NCBI GenBank assembly: GCA_021292105.1 | Contig: CM037875.1 | Coordinates: 1,640,956-1,704,955, forward strand | From: Anadara kagoshimensis | Taxonomy: Eukaryota > Mollusca > Bivalvia > Arcoida > Arcidae | DNA: 64,000 nt | Direction: 5' to 3' | Shown: positions 59,101-64,000 of the stretch, in pieces | Layout: each line of letters begins with the position of its first letter | How positions within the stretch are numbered: position 1 is the first letter of the stretch | The notes under the pieces: generated by a model | Seen by the model: the letters and a program-made list of their open reading frames with translations, nothing else | Told to the model about the DNA's origin: nothing | Databases searched by the model: none | Made by a program: the position numbers and the translations under genes

Positions 59101-62100
59101 AGATAATAACAATAAGATGTCAAAACTAAAAACCCCATGTCATTATCTGGTCAAGTAGTCAAGTTATAACAATTTGAAGCTATTTTACGATTTTTTCAAA
59201 ATTAAACGCAAAAACGCGTAACCCATTTTTCGACCGAATTTCACAAAATGAACAAACTATAGGCTTAAGACCCTAGAGAAGCCAAATATCACATCAGATT
59301 TTTTCTCCAAACAATACTTTCGGAGAAGAATTTTTTAAGATTTTTGCACCCCTAGGTCACCTTGACCTAGTTATGGTAGCCATGGCAACGCCACGAACAA
59401 ATCTGAATTGCACCGACCCAGACATGCTTATGACCAAGTCTCGTTGAAATCTACCGAGTACTTTCAGAGGAGAAGTCGAAAATGTGTGTTAACGACGCAC
59501 GCACGCACGCACGCACACACGCACGCACACACGCACGCACGCACATACACACGCTGCACCATACCATAAGCTCACATGACCTTTGGTCAGGTGAGCTAAA
59601 AATCAAAATGTGCCCTTGATATTGGTATAACTTCACATTTCGGTAAAGACCCAATACTCAGTGATAATCTTTATTTTACAACCAACATTGTCATAAAGTT
59701 CCTTGTTTACTCTGCTTAAATAGATGTAGAATTAAATTCACTATTATATAAGTAAAATCCACTACAACCACCCCTATATAAGGCCCACCTATGATAACTT
59801 GTCCATTAAGACCAGTGTTTTAAGGTTGCATTGATTAAAATATTCACCAAAAATAACCTCTGTATAAAAACCACCTGTCCAGTAAGATCAAAGTTTTTAT
59901 GTCCCCTTGCTTTATATATCAACCAAATATGATCTCCATATAAAACTCATGTATATAAAGTCCATATATATGGTCTTTATATACAGGTTTTACTGACTTT
60001 ATAACATAAAGTTCTATTTTCTGACCTTCCAATCTGAGCTTTGAATTCTCTACTTTGTTCTGTCCATCTTTCTCTCTCTCCAGACAGACCGTTAATCAGA
60101 GCTGACGCGGCGTTCATCTTCCTTCTACAAGTCTCGGCATCATTCAACAAGTCCTATAGAAAAACAGAAAACAATGAAATATTAAAAACTTCTATAGGCA
60201 AACAAAGTTGACCTTTAATTTAAATATCTATCATAAATTGGTTGCTTTTATAAATAGGATAGACAAGTCAAGTTATTTATTTCATTTCCTTTAAATTATA
60301 TCCGTACATGAAACCAATGGTTTAGTGGCTAAGTTTGCAGTCTCATCATTTATGTGTTCAAGTCCAAGCTTGTTTCACATAATGTTCTTAAGCAGTTCAA
60401 TTAATTTCACCCAGCTGCCAAATGAATGGTTACAAGGAAATATGCTGGGGGTTAACATTGCAATGTGCGGATATTCCATCCAAGAGAGGGCACTGTACTG
60501 TCAATTACTTCATATCATTGTAACCAGGATAAGCATCAACCTGATGAACCTACAGGCTCCAGACACGTTTAAACTTTAAAATATTTGGAGCAACAATAAA
60601 AACTCCTTATGACTTTAGCTAAACATAACCTAAACCCTATCTTTTGTCACCCTTTGGTTCATGCCCATCTATTTTCACCCCTCCTTTTATGTCCCACCAT
60701 TTTCACCCCCTTTTATGTCCCACCATTTTCACCCCTCCTTTTATGTCCCAACCATTTTCACCCCTCCTTTTATGTCCCACCATTTTCACCCCTCCTTTTA
60801 TGTCCCAACTATTTTCACCCCTCCTTTTATGTCCCAACCATTTTCACCCCTCCTTTTATGTCCACCATTTTCACCCCTCCTTTTATGTCCCAACTATTTT
60901 CACCCCTCCTTTTATGTCCCACTATTTTCACCCCTCCTTTTATGTCCCACCATTTTCACCCCTCCTTTTATGTCCCAACTATTTTCACCCCTCCTTTTAT
61001 GTCCCACCATTTTCACCCCTCCTTTCATGTCCCAATGATACCGATACCATACCTGTTTCTCTTTCATGGCTTTATCATACATAGCTCTGACTTTGGCTAA
61101 CTCAGCCTCTTTTTCATCTAATTGTGCTTGAGCGGCTTGTAAGTCACCCATGGCAACATTTAATCTGGCTTCCTGTACTGCTAAATTAGCCTAAAAAAGT
61201 TATAATACAAAATAAATAAGTCATTCTTTTAGAACATTTTCTGCAACAGTTATCTCCCTTTACGGAAATAGTTTGTCTCCTCAAATCCTGTCTAATCATT
61301 AAAAGATCTCCAATTTGGTTACTATAATTACTGCAAAAATGAGAAAAAAACATGCGAGAAAAATTAAATTTTCTCTAATATTATATTGATGCTAGAGCTA
61401 GTTGCTATAACAACAAATTGTATATAAAGATTCTCTTCCATTAAGACCAGTGTTTTAAGATCCCTTTGCTTCAACTAAAAGAAAGAACCACTGCGGTAGC
61501 TCAGTTGGTAGAGTGCTCGCTCTGTAAGTAGGAGGTTGTGGGTTTAAACCCCGGCCAGGTCTGACCCAAGACTTGAAAGTGGGTAGTGACTGTTCTTTCG
61601 CCAAGCACTCAGCATAACGAATTGAAAGTCACCGTTCTTTTGGATAAAAACTTAAAATAAACGAGGTCCCTTGTTACGGTCAGTTTGGCATGCAAAAGAA
61701 CCCTGCTGTATAATGCCATCAGCGCAATGCACAGATAAAATTTTTGCACTTTTGCCTATAACTGATGACGTCTGGATATAAGTGAAATATTCTTGACTGG
61801 GACATTAAACACCATTACTCAAATCAACTCAACTTAAACTAAAAGAACATGTATATCGGAACCACATGTTTTTGAAGTCCATTTGTCATAGGTCCACTGA
61901 GGATATATATACAGGTTTTACTGTAAAATTCTTACAGCAATTAGTTATAATATAGTTACTTACTTTAAGAGGAAGGACTTCTTTGTTAATGGCAAAGAAG
62001 GAAGCCATAGCTTTAGTCCAGGAACACAAACCAGCGACATTACCACAGACACGCTTAGCGACCTCCATGTTGTAATCCTCCATATCAAAGTATGGCTGAA

Positions 62101-63276
62101 GTAATTCCACAGTCTCATCGTTGATGGAATCCTTCGGGAAATTCATCAAGGCTTGGAGGAAGTTAGTACCAGCCATCAACTGTGAAAATAAAAGAGGTTT
62201 GTTTACAATACAATGTTTTTGTATGATTTAATATTCGCATATTTATCCCAGTGAGATCTGAACCTAGGTGGTGAGAGGGGCTGGCCTTAACTTAAATTTA
62301 GCAAATTTTGGTAATCTCTTTTTGAAACCGCTGATGAATATTTTTGTCAAAACTAATGCAAATGTTTAATTCTAGCAATTATCTTAAAATTGACACCTTA
62401 AGTTCCTAAATATCTTCAAAATTAACAAAATTATAAAGATTTGAAATTTTGTAAGATTTAAGTTAAGGAAAATCTTAGCTAAGGAACGATTGTGAAACCG
62501 GGGCCTGGAGTCTGTAAACAGGGATAAAGCTTAACTATTTCAAGTTAGGGGCCCAGCTCACTTCAGAATAAATATCTAAAATGTATAAATGTAAACCCTT
62601 TTTAACAGCCCTAGGCTACTGGGCCTCTGCTAATCTTTATCACTGGTACGCTTGCACTTAAGACCACTTAGCCACCAAAACCACTCTATTATTAACGAGA
62701 TGTCATAAGAACAGTGTAGCTTGCCTGTAAATCAACTCCACTTGCTCTCACAAAGAGTATGACATGACCTCTTATGCACTTGCTGCAGGTAAAACTAGCC
62801 ACATGAATAAACAAACAGTCAACCTACCCTGAGGGCTTCATTCCATGACGGTTTGGAACATGGTCTTTCTGGGTCCATTTCAATAGGATTTAGTCTCTTC
62901 TGGAACAGAATTATTACACAGTCCATAATCCTCATAATCAGATGAGGGGGTTTACCCAGCTTTCTGACTGTAGCGATATCAGAAGGTTTGATCGTATTCA
63001 GAGCTTCCTCAGCTTCCTCTAAAGCTGGCCGAGCTTTCTCAAGTTTTTCGTGAGCTATGGCTTTGTCTCTTTCAATTGCGTCGACAATAGCTTGAGCTTT
63101 GTCCTTGACCTTTTGAACTTGCTCTTTGACCTTTTCAGCGGCCTGAGCTTTCACTGTCACTTCTTTCAGTACTTTTTCAGCTTTTTCTGAAGCGATGGCT
63201 AATTCTTTTTCCTTGACAGCAAGTTCTTCACTCAATTTTGCGACTTGTTGAGATGCTTCAATCAGCTTATCTAAAC
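43733..63276 (-). CDS. DNAH5/DNAH8-like: Axonemal outer-arm dynein heavy chain, DNAH5/DNAH8 type, last 18 exons (partial gene)
   Basis: Exons in transcript order: 63276-62828, 62179-61964, 61190-61053, 60153-60026, 55636-55468, 54936-54781, 54238-53900, 53405-53301, 52902-52649, 51906-51716, 51133-51012, 50728-50407, 49549-49323, 48624-48352, 47710-47448, 46839-46470, 45801-45649, 44119-43733. All introns are GT-AG and all phases agree, giving 1,419 residues of an expected 4,500-4,700. The protein is a motor ATPase of cilia and flagella. Residues 1-150 are stalk coil 1 running into the microtubule-binding domain, 150-310 the rest of that domain and coil 2, then AAA5, AAA6 and the C-terminal domain ending [13 protein letters not shown]. 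That ending and [19 protein letters not shown] place it in the DNAH5/DNAH8 (Chlamydomonas gamma) clade; which of the two, or a pre-duplication ancestor, I cannot tell. The P-loops of AAA1-AAA4 lie outside the window. Confidence 0.95.
44230..45460. repeat. Alternating G-rich and C-rich low-complexity block in the last dynein intron
   Basis: About 1.2 kb of GGGTAG/GGGGAG runs alternating with CCCTACC/CCTCCC runs, so segments can pair as imperfect inverted repeats. At 44636-44665 there are at least five GGGTA repeats, and 44690-44830 consists of GGGGGAGAGAGGGGTA units. GTACCCACTACACC recurs at segment junctions (about 44540, 44830, 45032). Confidence 0.9.
45484..45600. mobile_element. Short TIR element related to the GACCTGTC family
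   Basis: CTGTCTGTTTGACCTTTTAT at the left and ATAAAAGGTCAACCAGACAG at the right are inverted repeats. About 117 bp in the last dynein intron. Confidence 0.65.
45649..45801 (-). CDS. Dynein heavy chain exon: C-terminal domain
   Basis: 51 codons, phase 0 at both ends (caatttcag acceptor, CAG|GTAATG donor). [51 protein letters not shown]. It was recognised by motif; the + and - frames around it show no long ORF. Confidence 0.96.
45998..46162. mobile_element. MITE, TACAGTC(A/C)AACCTG family, copy 2 (dynein intron)
   Basis: Left tacagtcaacttgccttaaa and right gacaggtttgactgta, 165 bp, terminal TA on both sides. Confidence 0.82.
46470..46839 (-). CDS. Dynein heavy chain exon: C-terminal domain
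   Basis: One base completes Thr, then 123 codons: [20 protein letters not shown], a [13 protein letters not shown] loop, [20 protein letters not shown] and [20 protein letters not shown]. Acceptor tatttacag, donor AAAG|GTTTGT. Confidence 0.96.
47105..47270 (+). pseudogene. Penelope-like element fragment in dynein intron
   Basis: Nucleotide sequence from gattattgcaagcctaggct through aaaagttttatggccatgat and ggatatatttgacgttccat to tatggcgggtgtatctcgcc matches, inverted, the 30180-30345 part of the Penelope-like remnant. No open frame. Confidence 0.65.
47448..47710 (-). CDS. Dynein heavy chain exon: C-terminal domain
   Basis: 87 codons plus 2 bases. [52 protein letters not shown]. Donor AC|GTAAGA splits the Thr codon of the HPNADITYQ motif. 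Confidence 0.96.
48352..48624 (-). CDS. Dynein heavy chain exon: start of C-terminal domain
   Basis: 91 codons, phase 0 at both ends. [60 protein letters not shown]. The NEPPxGLxAxLxRxY and [16 protein letters not shown] motifs are strongly conserved. Confidence 0.96.
48751..49110. repeat. Six 60-bp tandem repeats in a dynein intron
   Basis: Exactly 6 x 60 bp, starting gacaataagcaaggtggcaa and ending ggtgataagtgt. Only a few single-base differences exist between copies, so expansion is recent. Because 60 is divisible by 3, open frames persist on both strands; these are not genes. Confidence 0.96.
49323..49549 (-). CDS. Dynein heavy chain exon: AAA6, GQGQ and NCHL motifs
   Basis: Enters with 2 bases (completing Glu), then 75 codons with [40 protein letters not shown] and [19 protein letters not shown]. 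GQGQxxxA and GGWxxLQNCHL are universal heavy-chain motifs. Confidence 0.96.
49803..50143 (-). mobile_element. tRNA-derived SINE in dynein intron
   Basis: Same family and orientation as the dynein gene, from gagttgagtaatggtgttta to gctaccacagtggt. B-box region on the - strand reads GTTGTGGGTTCGAACCC, close to a true tRNA B-box. No clear target duplication seen. Confidence 0.88.
50407..50728 (-). CDS. Dynein heavy chain exon: AAA6
   Basis: 107 codons plus 1 base, acceptor tttattacacag, donor [70 protein letters not shown]. SMGSDPTxxIxxLA is a hallmark of AAA6 of heavy chains. The first codon is GTG (Val) continuing the previous exon, not a start. Confidence 0.95.
51012..51133 (-). CDS. Dynein heavy chain exon
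   Basis: Enters with 2 bases completing Gly, then [40 protein letters not shown]. Acceptor tcctaacag is next to a poly-T(A) tract; donor CAG|GTATGA. [14 protein letters not shown] is the conserved motif. Confidence 0.93.
51716..51906 (-). CDS. Dynein heavy chain exon
   Basis: Acceptor attttatag, donor AAAG|GTATAA; split codons at both ends. Reads [63 protein letters not shown]. The pattern xRGLYExxKxxFTLLLxLKID is standard for this part of axonemal dyneins. Confidence 0.94.
51957..52187. mobile_element. TIR MITE, GACCTGTC family, dynein intron copy
   Basis: GTAAACAACTTTGACCTGTC at the left and GACAGGTCAATGTTGTTTAC at the right. 231 bp. Flanks TATAG/CTATA. Together with 11791-12028 and 15631-15836 this defines the family. 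Confidence 0.82.
52649..52902 (-). CDS. Dynein heavy chain exon: AAA6 region
   Basis: 84 codons plus 2 bases. [60 protein letters not shown]. The [14 protein letters not shown] motif is a dynein heavy chain signature. Confidence 0.95.
53301..53405 (-). CDS. Dynein heavy chain exon: AAA5-AAA6 linker helix
   Basis: 35 codons, phase 0 at both ends. [20 protein letters not shown] then [15 protein letters not shown]. The [10 protein letters not shown] motif is shared by axonemal heavy chains. Too short for a usual ORF cut-off but continuous in phase with both neighbours. Confidence 0.92.
53900..54238 (-). CDS. Dynein heavy chain exon: AAA5 to AAA6
   Basis: 113 codons, phase 0 at both ends (atgttttcag acceptor, GCT|GTAAGT donor). 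Holds [60 protein letters not shown] and [16 protein letters not shown], the most conserved stretch between AAA5 and AAA6. Confidence 0.95.
54612..54723 (-). pseudogene. Partial tandem duplicate of a dynein AAA5 exon with its donor site
   Basis: Copy of 54738-54851. On the - strand it reads [19 protein letters not shown] plus NELQ (23 codons) then CAG|GTCAGTATATCC, as in the true exon. One codon (Lys) is lost, no frameshift. The 5' half of the exon and its acceptor are missing, so it cannot be spliced as an exon of its own in phase. Confidence 0.85.
54781..54936 (-). CDS. Dynein heavy chain exon: AAA5
   Basis: 52 codons, phase 0 at both ends. [52 protein letters not shown]. The WNLQGLPND...[10 protein letters not shown] block is diagnostic of dynein AAA5. 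Its 3' half and donor site are duplicated about 126 bp downstream (see 54612-54723). Confidence 0.94.
55468..55636 (-). CDS. Dynein heavy chain exon: start of AAA5
   Basis: Acceptor gtattttcag, donor ACA|GTAAGT. After one base, 56 codons: [40 protein letters not shown], then [14 protein letters not shown]. The FLSYSGPFN motif is typical of the coil-2-to-AAA5 junction. Confidence 0.93.
56002..56164. mobile_element. MITE, TACAGTC(A/C)AACCTG family, copy 3 (dynein intron)
   Basis: Left tacagtccaacctgccttaa, right gacaggtttgacta; 163 bp, close to copy 2. Confidence 0.8.
56861..57055. mobile_element. TIR element, CGCCGACCACGCCCACA family
   Basis: Left tatcgccgaccacgcccaca and right tgtggacgtggtcggcaata are inverted repeats. 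Interior caccatcacggtaccaaagc is shared with 9710-9920 and 33570-33757. Confidence 0.78.
57696..59600. mobile_element. Non-autonomous mollusc-type element with eight 145-bp internal repeats
   Basis: Begins acaagaggcccatgggcctt ... gctcacctga and ends ggtcaggtgagcta, so CTCACCTGA/TCAGGTGAG form terminal inverted repeats. Between about 57,800 and 59,030 a unit repeats with starts of GTGACC at 57905, 58050, 58195, 58340, 58483, 58628, 58773 and 58918 (145-bp spacing). An (ACGC)n tract lies at 59,496-59,555. No protein is encoded. I know this opening motif from many bivalve introns; the family name is uncertain. Confidence 0.75.
59752..59997. repeat. TIR-like element, agtaaaatccacta...aggttttactg
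   Basis: Left gtaaaatccactacaaccac, right atatacaggttttactgac. Shares attaagaccagtgttttaag with 61400-61922, where a SINE has split another copy. Confidence 0.6.
60026..60153 (-). CDS. Dynein heavy chain exon: end of coil 2
   Basis: Acceptor tttctatag, donor AAG|GTCAG. 42 codons plus 2 bases: [40 protein letters not shown]. The [11 protein letters not shown] block is the conserved base of stalk coil 2 before AAA5. A split Arg codon joins it to the next exon across a 4.4-kb intron. Confidence 0.93.
60672..61034. repeat. 28-29-bp minisatellite next to a dynein splice donor
   Basis: About 12-13 copies of cacccctccttttatgtccc plus a(a)cc/ctattttt-like linker. Pyrimidine-rich on +, so purine-rich in the dynein transcript. 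It lies inside intron 60154-61052 and ends about 20 bp from the donor GT at 61051-61052. Confidence 0.95.
61053..61190 (-). CDS. Dynein heavy chain exon: stalk coil 2
   Basis: 46 codons, phase 0 at both ends (cttttttag acceptor, CAG|GTATGG donor). Heptad-like coil with [20 protein letters not shown] and [21 protein letters not shown] 28-29-bp minisatellite begins about 20 bp beyond the donor. Confidence 0.93.
61484..61836 (+). mobile_element. tRNA-derived SINE in dynein intron, nested in another element
   Basis: 353 bp, antisense to dynein. A-box GTAGCTCAGTTGGTAGAGTG at 61496 on. Perfect 11-bp target duplication AACTAAAAGAA at 61473-61483 and 61837-61847. The flanks (61400-61472 and 61848-61922) resemble the TIR element at 59752-59997, so the SINE landed within an older copy. 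Confidence 0.92.
61964..62179 (-). CDS. Dynein heavy chain exon: microtubule-binding domain and start of coil 2
   Basis: 72 codons, phase 0 at both ends (ttttcacag acceptor, AAA|GTAAGT donor). Contains [40 protein letters not shown] and [13 protein letters not shown]. The [10 protein letters not shown] segment is a signature of the distal stalk returning into coil 2. Confidence 0.95.
62285..62505. repeat. Foldback element copy in dynein intron
   Basis: ccttaacttaaatttagcaa at the left and gatttaagttaaggaaaatc ... gaaaccggggcc at the right match the element at 12761-13020. Confidence 0.68.
62828..63276 (-). CDS. Dynein heavy chain exon: stalk coil 1 and start of microtubule-binding domain
   Basis: Acceptor tttaaacag, donor AGG|GTAGGT. 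It enters with 2 bases and holds 149 codons. The first ~110 residues are a charged heptad-like coil (for example [20 protein letters not shown]), followed by [18 protein letters not shown] and [14 protein letters not shown], the conserved entry into the microtubule-binding domain of dynein heavy chains. It is the most 5' exon seen here; the preceding exon is beyond 64,000. Confidence 0.95.
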
Positions 63277-64000
63277 CTGTTTAAAAACAAACAATATGAG
63301 CTGAGTTGAGTAATTGTGTTTAACGTCCTTTTTAAGAATATTTCACTTATATCGAGACATACCAGCTATAGGGGAAGGTGCAGAAATTTTGCCTGTGTGT
63401 TGCGCTGATGGCATTATACAGCAGGGTTTTTTTGCGTGCCAAGCCCACTGTGACACGGGACCTCATTTATTTTAAGTTTCCATCCGAAAGAACCGTGACT
63501 TTCATTTCGTAATGCCGAGTGCTTGGCGAAAGAACAGTCACTACCCACTTTCAAGTCTTGGGTCAGACCTGGCGGGGGATCGAACCCATGACCTCCAACT
63601 TACGGAGCGAGCACTCTACCAAATGAGCTACCGCAGTGGTCAAACAATATGAGGAGGTTCACTAAAATAAAGCGTATATTTATCATGTGTTTCCCTATTA
63701 CCTTGATTTTAAGGAAAGCCTAATCACATTATCTGACATGAACAGCCATACATCACACACTCTGGCTAGGGGTTTGAACCCACAACCCTTGAATCTTAAG
63801 ACTGGCTTTAATCACTTGGCTAAGTGTCTCGATTTCATGTAAAAAAATTTGAGGCATTTACAGGAGGCAGGCACAAAATAATATTACTGTAACATTTAAT
63901 ACCATTTGTTATAATAACCCTAGGTGTAATAAGCAAAAAAAATTTAAATATTAAAATCTTTTTTTTTTTAAGCTTTTCATTTAAATCTCAGTTAAAGCTA
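63277..64000 (-). other. Part of next dynein intron
   Basis: From the acceptor of the first dynein exon here to the window edge. It has a complete SINE (63301-63640) and, at 63750-63830, a second tRNA-like piece with GGTTTGAACCC. No exon is visible. Confidence 0.8.
63301..63640 (-). mobile_element. tRNA-derived SINE in dynein intron
   Basis: 340 bp with perfect 13-bp target duplication CAAACAATATGAG (63288-63300 and 63641-63653). It sits 25 bp upstream, in transcript order, of the acceptor of the first dynein exon seen here. Confidence 0.93.

Larger units (their letters stand above)
55637..60025 (-). other. Large dynein intron (4.4 kb)
   Basis: The only dynein intron here above 1.6 kb. It carries a TA-flanked MITE (56002-56164), a TIR element (56861-57055), a 1.9-kb element with eight 145-bp units (57696-59600), and another TIR element (59752-59997). 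The remainder (57,060-57,690) is AT-rich with nothing recognised. Confidence 0.85.

Noticed and set aside
59451..59654. Minus ORF with [12 protein letters not shown] repeats
   Set aside because: Translation of an (ACGC)n microsatellite.
60609..61151. Three overlapping + ORFs of 125-163 codons rich in FTPPFM-like repeats
   Set aside because: Translation of the 28-29-bp intronic minisatellite. Only the minus-strand dynein exon 61053-61190 is real here.
61490..61560. Possible tRNA gene (TAGCTCAGTTGGTAGAGTGC with a B-box)
   Set aside because: It is the head of a SINE with a body, tail and 11-bp target duplication; the acceptor stem does not pair. The same holds for the other SINE heads.

Overview
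The window looks like nuclear DNA of a bivalve (or at least mollusc). It is AT-rich, has short exons with GT-AG introns, and is saturated with SINEs, MITEs and minisatellites. Several elements resemble ones I know from mollusc genomes: a tRNA-headed SINE with a TCAAGAATATTTCACTTATA core, and an element opening GAGGCCCATGGGCC with CTCACCTG/CAGGTGAG ends. The assignment rests on pattern recognition, not a search.

Two protein-coding genes are supported, and they are convergent (tail to tail). On the + strand the last three exons of a DHX35-type DEAH-box RNA helicase lie at 23,888-24,041, 35,831-35,942 and 36,600-36,650 (stop). They encode the end of the C-terminal OB-fold region. I could not find upstream helicase exons in 1-23,887. 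On the - strand the last 18 exons (63,276 down to 43,733) of an outer-arm axonemal dynein heavy chain of the DNAH5/DNAH8 type encode 1,419 residues: stalk coil 1, microtubule-binding domain, stalk coil 2, AAA5, AAA6 and the C-terminal domain. All 18 exons join in phase. The 5' two thirds of the gene lies beyond the right edge.

Layout: 1-18,076, non-coding with dispersed repeats, a PCR-like mix of SINE, MITE and foldback elements and a LINE 3' remnant. 18,077-23,870, a 61-bp minisatellite of about 95 units that ends about 17 bp before a DHX35 splice acceptor. 24,042-35,830, an 11.8-kb DHX35 intron holding a SINE interrupted by a hAT-like element, a 32-bp minisatellite, an ACTC-rich array and a Penelope-like reverse-transcriptase remnant. 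35,943-36,599, the last DHX35 intron. 36,651-43,635, the intergenic gap with MITEs and a 98-bp tandem repeat. 43,636-63,276, the dynein gene with repeat-filled introns. 63,277-64,000, the start of the next dynein intron.

I saw no evidence of an undescribed multi-gene system. The most interesting signals concern how repeats meet exons. Both terminal DHX35 introns end in copies of the same repeat, two tandem arrays sit right against splice sites, a dynein exon is partly duplicated with its donor site, and eight 145-bp units each carry a TGACCTTGACCT motif.
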